Notes: generated by a model not told the origin, from the sequence alone. Shown: positions 17,155 through 27,876, counted from the first letter of the stretch. The stretch: DNA of 64,000 nucleotides from Lacticaseibacillus sharpeae JCM 1186 = DSM 20505 (GCF_001436225.1 NZ_AYYO01000003.1:1-64000); one strand, 5' to 3'. Translations and numbers: made by a program.

Positions 17155-19767
17155 GTGCATAAGTGGCGGCGCGGATTGATGGTGTTAATGCTGGTCGCAA
17201 CGGTCAGCATTTTTTGTGCGGCCGGGGCCCGGACACTCAGCGCGACAAATAGCGCGCCGACCTACACGACCGATGCGAAGGGCACGTACCCCGCGGCGAG
17301 TTGGCAAATTCCGCACCAGGACACGGTGATTAATGCGCAGGGCGACGATGGACAGCGGCCTGATGGGGTGACGAGTTGGGCGGGCGATCCGGATGACCGC
17401 ACGCATTCCTACCGGCAGTTCGGGAATTCGACTCAGGGGGCTTATGCGGTGCGCAAATTTGCCCGTGAGACCAAGACCCCGGGGCGGTATGACGTCTACC
17501 TGAACGTACGCGGAGGCACAACCACGACCACGACCATTGAGCCGCTGGACATCGTCTTTGTCATCGACGTGTCGGGAAGCATGGAAGAAATAAAGCCCGG
17601 CACGCAGCTGCAACACATTAACAGCGCTTATCGGGGCCAGAATGGCGATTATTGGTGGCGAGATGCTGATGATGATGACGTGATGTACCGCGACAGCAAC
17701 AATCAGCGGGTCAGCATGGAGGCCTTTATTAATGCAGACAAAACGGTGCTGATGCGCAACAAAGCTGATCACAACGAATTTTTTACCCGGAAAAAAGTTT
17801 TTCTGGGGTACCACTATTATTCAACGGCCAATCCCGGCTTTGTGGCTGACACCAGCGGATACTGGGATTGGCAAACCAAGGCCCAGGCTATGCGGGTCGG
17901 CCTGCATGAATTTATGACCCAATTGAATACATTGAATGCGGAGCAAAAAGCAGCCCTCCACGTTGGCGCCGTTACCTTCTCCGAACCGACCTACGCGACC
18001 AACGGTAAATCGGTGGCGTTAGGAGCGGTCTCGAACGCGCAAACGGCGGCCATCGATAATTTGGTGAACATGGATTTTTCCGGCGCGACTTTCACCCAGT
18101 CGGGGATGCTGGACGGCGAGCAGATGCTGAATGGCGGCCGGCCAGCTGCCCGCAAGATGATGATTGTGCTCTCCGACGGCGTGCCGACGTACAGCTACCA
18201 CGTGACTGGGGCGCAAATGGCGAGCGGGCGCATCTTCGGCACCGACTTTAACTATCGCGCTGTGGAAGGGTTGGCCAACACCGCAGCCTTTTCCGGCCGC
18301 ACCCACCCGCACGCGCATAATTTGCCGGAACGGGCCAACGAGTACAACGTGAACGGGCTGACCATTGCCAGCACCTGGCCGGCGACGCTCGGGACGGCGC
18401 GCACAATCCAGGGCAATGTGGATGTGCGGGCACTCGGGATTCAGTTGCAGCCCGACCCGATGGCGGATATGTCAGTGGATGATGTGGCGGCCAGATTTAG
18501 ACTCGTTGCGAGCACGGACGCAAACGGGAAGCGGGAGTTTGAACGCGCGGAGAGTCCGGCAGACATCACCGCGTACCTCTTGGAGCAGGCTAAATTGGTG
18601 GAGCAAGAACTGACTGCCGACGTGATTGTTGATGGTCAGGTGCACGACCCGCTGGGAACCCAATTCAAAATGGTGAGCGACCAGTGCGACGTGACCACGT
18701 ACGGTGGGGCGCAGGATCCACGCGTTCAGCTGGGTGCCGCCGGCCTCACGGTTACCGGGATTAATCTCGGTGCGGGGCAGGAGGTGCGCCTGCATTACCA
18801 GGTGCAACTGCAAACGCAGACCCCAGATTTCAAGACGAATTACTGGTACCAGTTGAACGGGCCAACCACGCTCACGCCTGTGGGTGCGGACCCGGATACA
18901 TCCGTGAACTTCGGCGTGCCATCAGCGCGGGCGCCGGCGCGAGAACTGGAAATCGATAAGCATTGGCAGGTGCCGCAGAACGCCGAGTTGCCGGCCAGCC
19001 TGCTATTTACCGTGCAGCGACGCACCAAGGCCAGCGTTGATCCAGACTGGGTGGGCCAAGTGACCCTCACCAACCAGGATGCCGAGGACGATGATTATTG
19101 GGAACACGAATACTTTGCGGCGACTGGGACGGATGGCGCGGCGCTGGCCATGCCCGCCTATGATGACAATGGTCAAAAACTACGGTATTTCGTCACGGCG
19201 GAACAAGCGCCCGGTTATGCCGTTGACATCGACAACGACATTGACTGGCTAACCAGCGAAGACGACGAAGCGGCGGTGACCAACACCCAGTACGCGGTCA
19301 CGGTGCGCAAGTACGCGACGGGGCACCGGGAATTGCTCAGCGGCGCGCAGTTTACTTTGCGCCACCTCGATAATTGGCAGGATACGGGCACGCCCGTTAA
19401 GTTGAACGCGGCGGTTGTTCCCGGGAAGTACAGCATCACGGAAACGGTGGCGCCACCCGGGTACGCGGTCGATAAAACGCCGCATTATTTCCGGCTCACG
19501 GCTGCTGGTCAGTGGCAAACCCGCACGGGCACGCCCATCAGCGATGGCATCCAGCAGAAAGGTAATGGCTACGCAAGCGGTTTTGCACTCACTTCACCGA
19601 CGAACCTGGTGCTCGTGGTGAACGATGAGCCGGCACCGGCGGCGGTCATGCCACACACGGGGGGCCCGGGGAATCCGTGGTGGGCGCCGCTGGTCGTGTT
19701 TGTGCTCGGCGGGTTTGCCGTGCTGGTCATGCTGCAGGTTAAGCATGCAGGGAGGTGGCGCGAATGA
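17155..19767 (+). CDS. Pilus tip-type LPXTG surface protein with vWA domain (SpaC-like)
   Basis: 870 residues from a GTG preceded by AAGGGGG. Signal peptide about 1-30. A von Willebrand A domain begins near residue 130; its MIDAS motif DVSGS is at 138-142. A Cna-B domain follows at about 597-690 (start LEIDKHW), then a SpaA/prealbumin-like domain at about 713-800 with the E-box YSITETVAPPGY. The sorting signal is MPHTG at 832-836, then a membrane helix and a KHAGRWRE tail. vWA-bearing tip adhesins such as SpaC bind host or matrix ligands. First of three pilin-type genes; overlaps the next by 4 nt. Confidence 0.85.
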   Translation: MHKWRRGLMVLMLVATVSIFCAAGARTLSATNSAPTYTTDAKGTYPAASWQIPHQDTVINAQGDDGQRPDGVTSWAGDPDDRTHSYRQFGNSTQGAYAVRKFARETKTPGRYDVYLNVRGGTTTTTTIEPLDIVFVIDVSGSMEEIKPGTQLQHINSAYRGQNGDYWWRDADDDDVMYRDSNNQRVSMEAFINADKTVLMRNKADHNEFFTRKKVFLGYHYYSTANPGFVADTSGYWDWQTKAQAMRVGLHEFMTQLNTLNAEQKAALHVGAVTFSEPTYATNGKSVALGAVSNAQTAAIDNLVNMDFSGATFTQSGMLDGEQMLNGGRPAARKMMIVLSDGVPTYSYHVTGAQMASGRIFGTDFNYRAVEGLANTAAFSGRTHPHAHNLPERANEYNVNGLTIASTWPATLGTARTIQGNVDVRALGIQLQPDPMADMSVDDVAARFRLVASTDANGKREFERAESPADITAYLLEQAKLVEQELTADVIVDGQVHDPLGTQFKMVSDQCDVTTYGGAQDPRVQLGAAGLTVTGINLGAGQEVRLHYQVQLQTQTPDFKTNYWYQLNGPTTLTPVGADPDTSVNFGVPSARAPARELEIDKHWQVPQNAELPASLLFTVQRRTKASVDPDWVGQVTLTNQDAEDDDYWEHEYFAATGTDGAALAMPAYDDNGQKLRYFVTAEQAPGYAVDIDNDIDWLTSEDDEAAVTNTQYAVTVRKYATGHRELLSGAQFTLRHLDNWQDTGTPVKLNAAVVPGKYSITETVAPPGYAVDKTPHYFRLTAAGQWQTRTGTPISDGIQQKGNGYASGFALTSPTNLVLVVNDEPAPAAVMPHTGGPGNPWWAPLVVFVLGGFAVLVMLQVKHAGRWRE

Positions 19768-20396
19768 AGGCCAAGCTAGCCTGGATTTTTGGGATCGTAC
19801 TCGCCTTTGTGGCCGTGCGGGCGGGACCGGTGGCTGCGGCCGCCACGCAGACGGCCATTCAGATTGATTGCGTGGCAGCGGACGGGCAAACGTTTGGGGC
19901 GTATGACGTGACCGCCCAGTTTTGGCGGACCAATCCCCACGGCAGCGCACTAAATTCGCGGATGCAGCAGGTGGCACGGCTCAGGCTAACGGGTCAAGCC
20001 CCCGTGGCCGTGCGCACTGTACGTGCTGGTCGGGCGGAGTTTTTGCTGCCCACACACAGGGCGGGTGCAAACGCGGTGTATCTGGTGCGCACATTGGACG
20101 CGCAAAATGTCCAGCCAGTGGTGGTGGTTTTGCCGGTCGTGCGGGCCGGACGGGTACGGAGCCAATTGACTGTGTACCCCAAGGCCGGTGCGCCCGGCCC
20201 GCCGTTGCCGGATACCGCGGGCAGCCCGCCAGAACATCCGTCGCTGCCGAACACGTTTGGCGGTAATTTGCCCCAAACTGATGGCCAGTGGCACCGGTGG
20301 TTATTGATTTTAGGCGTGATAATTGGGGCCCTCGCGCTAATGGTTGGCGTGCGGGTTCGAATCCAAAGAGAGGTAGATAATGATGATGATGAATAA
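19764..20396 (+). CDS. Minor pilin-like LPXTG protein (SpaB position)
   Basis: 210 residues from the ATG at 19764 (GGAGG upstream; ATGA overlap with the tip gene). Signal peptide about 1-27. A beta-rich domain follows, with a pilin-like VYPK at about 139-142. A Pro/Gly-rich linker carries three LPXT-type sequences: LPDTAG at 148, LPNTFG at 161 and LPQTDG at 169. Only the last sits directly before the membrane helix and is placed as a sorting signal. The tail is RIQR then acidic. Order and size match a basal/minor pilin; homology is otherwise weak by eye. Confidence 0.7.
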   Translation: MKAKLAWIFGIVLAFVAVRAGPVAAAATQTAIQIDCVAADGQTFGAYDVTAQFWRTNPHGSALNSRMQQVARLRLTGQAPVAVRTVRAGRAEFLLPTHRAGANAVYLVRTLDAQNVQPVVVVLPVVRAGRVRSQLTVYPKAGAPGPPLPDTAGSPPEHPSLPNTFGGNLPQTDGQWHRWLLILGVIIGALALMVGVRVRIQREVDNDDDE

Positions 20397-21380
20397 GATT
20401 GGCCGGCGACTGACCGCGACGGCCGCAATCGTGGTGGCGGCGCTGGGACTCGGCGCAGCACACGCGGCAAACGCACCGGCAGCGGCGGCTGAAGCGGTGC
20501 CGTATACGACGTGACGGATCAGTACTGGTCGGAAATGGCCAAGGATGACATTAACAAGACTAATATCGGGGATGTTGGCACTGACAGTAGTAAGACGGAC
20601 GCCAAGAATTTTGACGTGTCTAAACTCACTCCGGTTGCCACGATGACGACGGGTGAAAATGACAATGCAAACCTACCCACCAAGAGCACAGGCGTTCGCG
20701 GCGCTGTTTACCTGTTCCGCGAGTCGGTGACGCCTAAGGGCTACAACCCTTCCGCCGACTTCCTGCTCGGCCTGCCATATGCTGCCGGCGATGGTACGTA
20801 CCCGGCAAACCTGTACGTTTACCCTAAGGATGCCATTAAGAACCACTACTTCTTGAAGTTCAAGAAGGTGGACAAGTACAACACCACTACAGCTCTGGCC
20901 GGTGCGGAATTTGAAATCACCCGCACCGTCGGGGATACCACATTGTACGCGGTGGTTGATGGGAAGACCGCGATTAAGGGCTTTGAACCTGAGTCCCAGA
21001 AGATTACCTGGGTGGCGGACCAGAACTCAGCCACCAAGTTCACTTCCGACGAAAATGGGGCATTTGGGGTGACTGGCGAACCAGAAAGCCACATAGATGG
21101 TGTCTTCAGCGGCCTCAGCACCGACGCGACGTACGGTTTGGTTGAAACCAAGGCGCCAAAAGGCTACACGACCGCCTTCAATTATGTTGGCGGCAAGGTC
21201 CAAGTCGGCACTTCTGAAGACCCCGAAGCCGACAGCGCGGAGAACCTCATCGGCGATAAGCCCGAGAACGTGCTGCCCCACACCGGTGGCCGCGGCATCA
21301 TCATGATGGTGGTTGCCGGGATTTTGCTCGTCACCATCGGCATGATTGCCTACGCAAAGCGGCGCAATGCGAACGCTTGA
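20380..21380 (+). pseudogene. Backbone pilin (SpaA-like), disrupted near the N-terminus
   Basis: An ATG run at 20380-20391 behind AGAGAGG starts a good signal peptide (KIGRRLTATAAIVVAALG to AHAANA), but this frame ends at the TGA at 20512. The mature pilin continues in another frame, open from 20493, entering as GAVYDVTDQYW. YDVT is typically preceded by several dozen residues of the first pilin domain, which are missing, so an internal deletion with frameshift is likely. Downstream parts look intact: pilin motif VYPK with its Lys codon at 20826, E-box LVETKAPKGY, sorting signal LPHTG at 21273, membrane helix and KRR tail. The GTG at 20511 could start a 289-residue form but lacks a ribosome site and signal peptide. 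Confidence 0.75.
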
Positions 21381-21488
21381 TGAGCATGAATTTGGCAAGT
21401 GAATTGGTGTTCACGCCGCCGTTCATTTCAGCGGACAGGCCGTCAATTTTGACCATAAATTATTCAATATTCAGGACGAGATACGTGG

Positions 21489-21502
21489 CGAAAGTTTGTT
21501 CG
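21489..21502 (+). promoter_or_regulatory. LexA-like SOS box before uvrB
   Basis: CGAAAGTTTGTTCG differs at one position from the Firmicute LexA consensus CGAAC-N4-GTTCG. A possible -10, TATGTT, follows at 21504-21509. uvrB is a classical SOS gene, which supports the assignment. Confidence 0.65.
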
Positions 21503-21632
21503 CTATGTTAGACTTGGCATACGAAGGGTAGCACCAAGATTGTTGCGGGCTGCCCAGCCGCGTCCTAAACCAGAAGGCGGATTGTGCGTGAGCATTATCC
21601 GCTTTTTAGTTGCGGAAGATTGGAGGAATATC

Positions 21633-23633
21633 ATGGACGATACACGTGAACAGCGCAAGTTTGAACTGGTGTCACCGTACAAGCCAGCGGGGGATCAGCC
21701 CCAGGCCATCAAGCAGTTGACTGAGGGCTTTGAAGAAGGCAAGAAGGCCCAGATTCTACTCGGGGCAACGGGGACCGGGAAAACTTTCACCATGAGTAAC
21801 GTCATCGCGAACCTGAACCGGCCCACGCTGATTTTGTCCCACAACAAGACCCTGGCCGGCCAGCTCTACGGTGAATTCAAGCAGTTCTTCCCGCACAACG
21901 CCGTCGAATATTTCGTTTCGTACTATGATTACTACCAACCAGAAGCGTACGTGCCTAGTTCCGATACGTACATCGAAAAGGACTCGTCCATTAACGACGA
22001 AATCGACCAGTTGCGCCACTCCGCCACCAGTTCCCTGCTCACCCGCAGCGACACGATTGTGGTGGCGTCGGTGTCCAGTATCTTCGGGTTAGGGGACCCT
22101 AAGGAATACTTCGACCACCTGATTTCGCTGCACGTGGGGCAAGAAATCGACCGTAACACGCTGCTGCGGAAGTTGGTGGACATTCAGTACGACCGCAACG
22201 ACATTGACTTCCAGCGTGGGCGGTTCCGCGTGCGTGGGGATGTCGTCGAGATTTTCCCCGCCAGCAAGGACGACCACGCGATTCGGGTGGAATTCTTCGG
22301 CGATGAGATTGACCGGATTACCGAAGTGGACGCGCTGACCGGAGAAATCATCGGGACACGGGAACACGTCGCAATCTTCCCGGCGACGCACTTCATGACC
22401 AACGATGACGCGATGGACAAGGCGATTGCCAGCATCAGCGCCGAACTCAACCAGCAGCTGGCCAAGTTGCGCGGTGAGAACAAATTGCTGGAGGCCCAAC
22501 GTCTGGAGCAGCGCACGAACTACGACATCGAGATGCTGCGGGAAATGGGCTTTACGAGTGGGATTGAAAACTACTCGCGGCACATGGATGGCCGCAAGCC
22601 GGGCGAACCACCATACACGTTGCTAGATTTCTTCCCCAAGGATTTCCTGATTATGGTCGATGAAAGCCACGTGACGATGCCGCAAGTGCGGGCAATGTAC
22701 AACGGTGACCGGGCCCGGAAGCAAACCCTGATTGATTACGGGTTCCGCCTGCCAAGTGCGCTGGATAACCGGCCGCTCAAGATTGGCGAGTTCGAGGAGC
22801 GCGTGAACCAGATTCTGTACGTTTCCGCCACGCCGGGGCCGTACGAAGAAGAGCGCGTACCCAAAGAGGACGTGGCCGAACAGATTATTCGGCCGACCGG
22901 GCTGCTGGATCCGCAGATTGAAGTGCGGCCGATTATGGGCCAGATTGATGATCTGGTCTCCGAAATCAACAAGCGGGTTGAAAGGCACGAGCGGGTCTTC
23001 GTGACCACGCTGACCAAGAAGATGGCCGAGGACCTGACCGATTACATGAAGGACTTGGGCATCAAGGTGAAGTACCTGCACTCCGACATCAAGACCCTGG
23101 AGCGGACGCAAATCATCCGTGATTTGCGCCTGGGCAAGTTCGACGTGCTCATCGGGATCAACCTGCTACGTGAAGGGATTGACGTGCCTGAAGTTTCCTT
23201 GATTGCGATTCTGGACGCCGACAAGGAAGGATTCCTGCGCGCTGAACGGTCACTGATTCAGACCATTGGCCGCGCCAGCCGGAACGAGCACGGGCGGGTC
23301 ATCATGTACGCGGACAAGATTACCGACTCCATGCGCGGTGCGATTGACGAGACCAAGCGGCGCCGGCAAATTCAGGAGCAGTTTAACGAAGACCACGGCA
23401 TCACGCCGAAGACCATCGTCAAGCCGATTCGCGATAATATTTCCGCGGTCAAGAGCGATGGCAACGCTGATGATGACAAGTCCTTTGCTGAAGTTGACCT
23501 GGCCGATATGTCCAAGGAAGAAAAACAGGAGCTCATCAGCAACCTGCGCGAACAGATGCGGGCCGCGGCCAAGAAGCTGGACTTCGAGCAGGCGGCAAGT
23601 TTGCGGGACACGATTCTGGAATTGGAAAAGTAG
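21633..23633 (+). CDS. uvrB: Excinuclease ABC subunit B
   Basis: 666 residues from the ATG at 21633, placed by TTGGAGGA; the in-frame extension to 21540 has no ribosome site. Walker A GATGTGKT at 44-51, the beta-hairpin region [18 protein letters not shown] helicase motif, helicase motif VI region ([12 protein letters not shown]) and C-terminal UVR domain for UvrC contact. It verifies DNA damage delivered by UvrA. uvrA follows after 66 bp; an unaccompanied GC-rich hairpin sits in that gap near 23655-23676. Confidence 0.97.
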   Translation: MDDTREQRKFELVSPYKPAGDQPQAIKQLTEGFEEGKKAQILLGATGTGKTFTMSNVIANLNRPTLILSHNKTLAGQLYGEFKQFFPHNAVEYFVSYYDYYQPEAYVPSSDTYIEKDSSINDEIDQLRHSATSSLLTRSDTIVVASVSSIFGLGDPKEYFDHLISLHVGQEIDRNTLLRKLVDIQYDRNDIDFQRGRFRVRGDVVEIFPASKDDHAIRVEFFGDEIDRITEVDALTGEIIGTREHVAIFPATHFMTNDDAMDKAIASISAELNQQLAKLRGENKLLEAQRLEQRTNYDIEMLREMGFTSGIENYSRHMDGRKPGEPPYTLLDFFPKDFLIMVDESHVTMPQVRAMYNGDRARKQTLIDYGFRLPSALDNRPLKIGEFEERVNQILYVSATPGPYEEERVPKEDVAEQIIRPTGLLDPQIEVRPIMGQIDDLVSEINKRVERHERVFVTTLTKKMAEDLTDYMKDLGIKVKYLHSDIKTLERTQIIRDLRLGKFDVLIGINLLREGIDVPEVSLIAILDADKEGFLRAERSLIQTIGRASRNEHGRVIMYADKITDSMRGAIDETKRRRQIQEQFNEDHGITPKTIVKPIRDNISAVKSDGNADDDKSFAEVDLADMSKEEKQELISNLREQMRAAAKKLDFEQAASLRDTILELEK

Positions 23634-23699
23634 TCCTGGTGTGAAGACAGAGAACCCGGCCGCGTTTGCTGCCGGGCGGTGAATGATGTAGAGGTAAAT

Positions 23700-26540
23700 A
23701 TGGCAGCAGATAAAATTGAAATTCACGGCGCACGCAGCCACAACTTAAAGAATATCGACGTAACGATTCCGCGCGACAAACTGGTCGTGGTGACCGGTTT
23801 GTCCGGCTCCGGGAAGAGTTCCTTGGCGTTTGACACCCTGTACGCTGAAGGCCAGCGGCGGTACGTGGAGAGTCTGTCCGCGTACGCACGGCAGTTCCTC
23901 GGGCAAATGGACAAACCGGATGTCGATTCGATTGACGGCCTGTCACCCGCGATTTCCATTGACCAGAAGACAACGTCGAAGAACCCGCGTAGTACCGTGG
24001 GGACGGTTACCGAAATCAACGACTACCTGCGGCTGCTCTGGGCGCGCGTGGGGACGCCAATTTGTCCAAATGACGGGACCAAGATTGAGAGCCAGTCGGT
24101 TGAACAGATGGTCAACCACGTGCTGGAGCTGCCAGAGCGTACCCGGATTCAAATTATGAGTCCGGTGGTGCGGCATCGCAAAGGGGGACACAAGAAGGTC
24201 TTCGCCAAGATTCAGCGTGAAGGGTACGTCCGTATGCGCGTGGATGGCGAAATCGTGGACGTGAACCCCGACTTTGAGGTGGACCGCAAGAAGTTCCACG
24301 ATATCGACATCGTCATTGACCGGATTGTGGTCAAGCCAGATGTGCGGTCCCGGCTCTTTGACTCGTTCGAAGCGGCCCTGCGTTTGTCCGACGGGTACGC
24401 CGTGGTGGACGTCATCGGTGGCGAACCGCTCGTCTTTTCGGAACACTACGCCTGCCCCCTGTGCGGTTTCTCCGTGGGTGCGCTTGAACCCCGGCTCTTT
24501 AGTTTCAACGCGCCGTTTGGGGCCTGCCCCGAATGTGATGGGTTGGGCCAGAAGCTGAACGTCGACGTCGACCTGGTCGTGCCTGACGACAGTTTAACCC
24601 TTACCCAGGGCGCCATTGCCCCCTGGAATCCGATTAGTTCCCAGTACTATCCTGAATTGCTGCGGCAGGCCTGCGAACACTTCGGCATCCCCATGGACGT
24701 GCCGTTTACGGATTTGACCCAGCCCCAGAAGGACTTTGTGCTGCACGGCAGTAACGGCAAGACGTTCCACTTCCACTACGAGAATGACTTCGGTGGGGTG
24801 CGCGATGTCGACGTTGAATTCGAAGGGGTCATGGCCAACATCGACCGGCGTTACCACGAAACCAGCAGTGATTTCACCCGCAACCAGATGCGCCTGTACA
24901 TGACCGCGCTGAAGTGTCCCGCATGTGGCGGGAAGCGCCTGAACCGGGCGGCTTTGGCGGTGAAAGTTGGTGGTCTGGATATTGCCGAAGCCAGCGACCT
25001 CGCCATCAAGGACGAACTGCCATTCTTCCAGCGGATTGAACTGGGCGAACAGAACCGCGTTGTGGCGCAGCCGATTGTCAAGGAAGTGGTTGACCGCTTG
25101 ACGTTCCTGATCAACGTGGGGCTGGACTACCTGACGCTTTCCCGCAGTGCCGGCACCCTGTCCGGTGGGGAAGCTCAGCGGATTCGCCTCGCCACGCAGA
25201 TTGGCTCGAACCTGTCTGGGGTGTTGTACGTCCTGGACGAACCGTCTATCGGACTGCACCAACGCGATAATGCCCGTTTGATTGACTCACTGAAGAAGAT
25301 GCGCGACTTGGGCAACACGCTCGTAGTCGTTGAACACGACGAGGACACGATGCTCGCCGCGGACTACCTGATTGACATTGGTCCCGGCGCCGGCGCGAAC
25401 GGGGGCCACGTGATGGCTGCCGGTACGCCGAAGCAGGTGATGAAGAGTCGCAAGTCACTGACCGGGCAGTATTTGTCCGGGAAGAAATTCATCAAGGTGC
25501 CGCACGTGCGGCGGCCGGGGAACGGCGGGGTCATTACGGTTACCGGGGCTACGGAGCACAACCTGAAGAACATTACCGCGAAGTTCCCGCTGGGCAAGTT
25601 GGTGGCCGTTACCGGTGTGTCCGGCTCCGGGAAATCAACGCTGGTGAACTCCATCTTGAAGCGGGCCCTGAAGCAGAAGCTGAACCGGAATTCCAACAAA
25701 CCGGGCGCCTACAAGAAGATTAGTGGCTACGAGAAGCTGGAGAAGGTCATCGACATCGACCAGTCGCCAATTGGCCGTACGCCGCGGAGTAACCCGGCAA
25801 CGTACACCAGCGTCTTCGACGACATTCGCGGCCTGTTCGCGCAGACCACGGAGGCGAAGCTGCGCGGTTACAGCAAGGGCCGGTTTAGCTTCAACGTCAA
25901 GGGTGGCCGCTGTGAGAACTGTAAGGGCGACGGGATTATTAAGATTGAAATGAACTTCCTGCCTGACGTTTACGTGCCGTGTGAAGTTTGTCACGGGCGG
26001 CGCTATAACTCCGAAACTCTGGAAGTGACCTACAAGGGCAAGAACATTTCTGAAGTGCTCGATATGACCGTCAGTGAAGCCGTGAAGTTCTTCGCCCCAA
26101 TTCCAAAGATTGCGCGCAAACTGCAAACTATCGTTGACGTTGGTCTCGGCTACGTCAGCATGGGGCAGTCCGCCACCACGCTGTCCGGTGGGGAAGCCCA
26201 GCGGATGAAGCTGGCCAGTGAACTGCAGAAGAAGAGCACCGGCAAGAACTTCTACATCCTGGACGAACCAACGACCGGTTTGCACACGGATGATATTAAC
26301 CGCCTGCTGGATGTGTTGCAGCGGCTCGTCGACGAAGGAAACACCGTGCTGGTGATTGAACACAATCTGGACGTCATCAAGTGCGCCGACTGGGTCATTG
26401 ACTTGGGCCCTGAAGGCGGGGATGGCGGTGGCCAGATCATTGCGACCGGCACGCCGGAACAAGTTGCCGCGGTGCAGGACAGCTACACGGGGCAATACCT
26501 GGGCGCAATTCTCAGACGCGACAAGGCGCGCGAGGTGTAG
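23700..26540 (+). CDS. uvrA: Excinuclease ABC subunit A
   Basis: 946 residues from the ATG at 23700 (GAGGT upstream). Two ABC modules: first Walker [10 protein letters not shown] at 33-41, second GVSGSGKST at 639-647. Zinc-binding cysteine pairs are visible in CPLC...CPEC and in CENC...CEVC, and both ABC signatures ([18 protein letters not shown]) are intact. It scans DNA for lesions with UvrB. No clear terminator is seen after it. Confidence 0.97.
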   Translation: MAADKIEIHGARSHNLKNIDVTIPRDKLVVVTGLSGSGKSSLAFDTLYAEGQRRYVESLSAYARQFLGQMDKPDVDSIDGLSPAISIDQKTTSKNPRSTVGTVTEINDYLRLLWARVGTPICPNDGTKIESQSVEQMVNHVLELPERTRIQIMSPVVRHRKGGHKKVFAKIQREGYVRMRVDGEIVDVNPDFEVDRKKFHDIDIVIDRIVVKPDVRSRLFDSFEAALRLSDGYAVVDVIGGEPLVFSEHYACPLCGFSVGALEPRLFSFNAPFGACPECDGLGQKLNVDVDLVVPDDSLTLTQGAIAPWNPISSQYYPELLRQACEHFGIPMDVPFTDLTQPQKDFVLHGSNGKTFHFHYENDFGGVRDVDVEFEGVMANIDRRYHETSSDFTRNQMRLYMTALKCPACGGKRLNRAALAVKVGGLDIAEASDLAIKDELPFFQRIELGEQNRVVAQPIVKEVVDRLTFLINVGLDYLTLSRSAGTLSGGEAQRIRLATQIGSNLSGVLYVLDEPSIGLHQRDNARLIDSLKKMRDLGNTLVVVEHDEDTMLAADYLIDIGPGAGANGGHVMAAGTPKQVMKSRKSLTGQYLSGKKFIKVPHVRRPGNGGVITVTGATEHNLKNITAKFPLGKLVAVTGVSGSGKSTLVNSILKRALKQKLNRNSNKPGAYKKISGYEKLEKVIDIDQSPIGRTPRSNPATYTSVFDDIRGLFAQTTEAKLRGYSKGRFSFNVKGGRCENCKGDGIIKIEMNFLPDVYVPCEVCHGRRYNSETLEVTYKGKNISEVLDMTVSEAVKFFAPIPKIARKLQTIVDVGLGYVSMGQSATTLSGGEAQRMKLASELQKKSTGKNFYILDEPTTGLHTDDINRLLDVLQRLVDEGNTVLVIEHNLDVIKCADWVIDLGPEGGDGGGQIIATGTPEQVAAVQDSYTGQYLGAILRRDKAREV

Positions 26541-26542
26541 GA

Positions 26543-26570
26543 TTACGCGCACACGCTTTCATGGTACAAT
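26543..26570 (+). promoter_or_regulatory. Promoter of the HdeD-like gene
   Basis: TTACGC at 26543, 16-bp spacer, TACAAT at 26565 with TGG just before it (extended -10). Confidence 0.55.
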
Positions 26571-26644
26571 CTATGTAGGAATTAAGTTGGTGCGTGCGCC
26601 AACTGCGGAACTAGATAGATATTGGTGAAGAAAGCAGGGGTATT

Positions 26645-27184
26645 ATGTTCAGTACACGTGATCGGTGGGGTTTTGACTGGCGTGAATTAATCACTGGGGT
26701 GTTGTTTGTCATCGCGGGGATATTCATGTTCATGCACCCGCAAGTTGGCTTGGTAACGATGGCACTGCTCTTTGCGGTGGTGGCCATTATCCGCGGGATT
26801 ACGGTGCTCGCTGCCTTTAGCAAGATGCGGCAGTACTTGCCCCGGCTATCGTGGATCTATGCATTGTCTGGGGTCCTGGACCTGATTCTGGGGGTCCTGT
26901 TCCTGTTTAACGTACCGGCTGGAATTGTGGGGATTACCATCCTCTTTGCGGTGTGGTTCCTCATCGATGCCATCGGGAACTTATTGACTTCTAGCCACCT
27001 GCGCCGGATGGGCACTGGCTGGTTCGTTCTGTCCCTTATCTTGGACATTGCGACGATTCTGGTTGCCATCTTGCTGATTATGCAGCCAGTGGTTGCGGCA
27101 ATCTCCTTCGCCACCATCGTTGCCATCTACCTGATTCTGTTCGGGATTAACTCCATCATCATTTCCATTGCGCGTGGACGCTAA
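26645..27184 (+). CDS. HdeD family (DUF308) membrane protein
   Basis: 179 residues with six hydrophobic helices in three similar pairs, the pattern of HdeD/DUF308. Typical short turns such as GVLFVIAGIFMFMHP and GVLFLFNVPAG are visible. E. coli HdeD is tied to acid resistance; a similar stress role here is inference. Stands alone between its own promoter and a shared terminator. Confidence 0.8.
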   Translation: MFSTRDRWGFDWRELITGVLFVIAGIFMFMHPQVGLVTMALLFAVVAIIRGITVLAAFSKMRQYLPRLSWIYALSGVLDLILGVLFLFNVPAGIVGITILFAVWFLIDAIGNLLTSSHLRRMGTGWFVLSLILDIATILVAILLIMQPVVAAISFATIVAIYLILFGINSIIISIARGR

Positions 27185-27203
27185 GCAGTTAGTGAAGTGC
27201 GCA

Positions 27204-27235
27204 AAAAGGGCCAGGAAATTTTTCCTGGCCCTTTT
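27204..27235. terminator. Bidirectional terminator between HdeD-like gene and comEB
   Basis: A perfect 15-bp stem (27204-27218 with 27221-27235) with A-run before and T-run after serves both convergent genes. Confidence 0.9.
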
Positions 27236-27240
27236 GCTGT

Positions 27241-27720
27241 CTATTCGGGAATGTAATCACTGAGGTGGGCGCGCTCCAGTGCCTCTTGAGTCAACTTAAT
27301 CTGGGTGACGCCAACCTGCTTGAGCTTGATTAATTGCACGGCGTACTCGTCGTTGTGGTAATTGCGCAGGTAGTAAATGTGGCGAATGCCGGCTTGCAGC
27401 AGCATCTTGGTGCACTGCAGGCAGGGGAAATCGGTGACGTACACGCTGGCGCCGTCCATGGAGACACCGAACTTAGCGCACTGCAGCACCGCGTTCATTT
27501 CGGCGTGAATCGTGCGGACACAGTGGCCATCCCGCAGCAAGCAGCCCGAATCGATACAGTGCTCATCGCCGGAGACCGCGCCGTTGTAGCCGCCCGCAAT
27601 GATGCGCTTGTCGCGGACAATCGCGGCGCCAACGGAGAGGCGGGCGCAGGTGCTGCGGGAAGCCAGCAGGATTGCCTGAATCATGAAGTATTCGTCCCAA
27701 TCTAATCGTTTATCTGCCAT
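27241..27720 (-). CDS. comEB: Deoxycytidylate (dCMP) deaminase, ComEB type
   Basis: 159 residues on the minus strand with a GGGAGTG site. Zinc-dependent cytidine deaminase fold: H72-A-E74 (zinc ligand and catalytic Glu) and P99-C-L-Q-C103 (zinc ligands). Further Cys and His residues at 54-67 fit the extra zinc site of the dCMP deaminase family. It makes dUMP for thymidylate synthesis. Usual length. Confidence 0.9.
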   Translation of the reverse strand: MADKRLDWDEYFMIQAILLASRSTCARLSVGAAIVRDKRIIAGGYNGAVSGDEHCIDSGCLLRDGHCVRTIHAEMNAVLQCAKFGVSMDGASVYVTDFPCLQCTKMLLQAGIRHIYYLRNYHNDEYAVQLIKLKQVGVTQIKLTQEALERAHLSDYIPE

Positions 27721-27867
27721 ATGTGGTCACTCCCGGAATGTTTTGCTTTATTATACACCAGATATAGTGGTTACTGGTGGAATGAACGTCAAGTTAGCTT
27801 GCACGTGGCAGATTTGGGGTGCGTTGCGGGTTAATCAGGGGGGCCACTATTAAAGACACGCCCGGAA

Positions 27868-27876
27868 TGTTACAAT
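27868..27876 (+). promoter_or_regulatory. Extended -10 promoter of rapZ-yvcK-whiA
   Basis: TG-T-TACAAT at 27868-27876, 40 bp before the rapZ start. Confidence 0.6.

Noticed and set aside
20490-20515. Programmed ribosomal frameshift in the backbone pilin
   Set aside because: No slippery heptamer, no downstream stimulatory structure evident, and residues appear missing at the junction, so gene decay fits better.
21380-21511. 43-codon frame overlapping the pilin stop (TGATG), considered as a sortase remnant
   Set aside because: No membrane helix, no TLxTC motif, and it runs through the LexA-like box of uvrB; most likely chance.
23655-23676. GC-rich hairpin between uvrB and uvrA as a terminator
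   Set aside because: No T-run follows and the two genes are expected to be cotranscribed.
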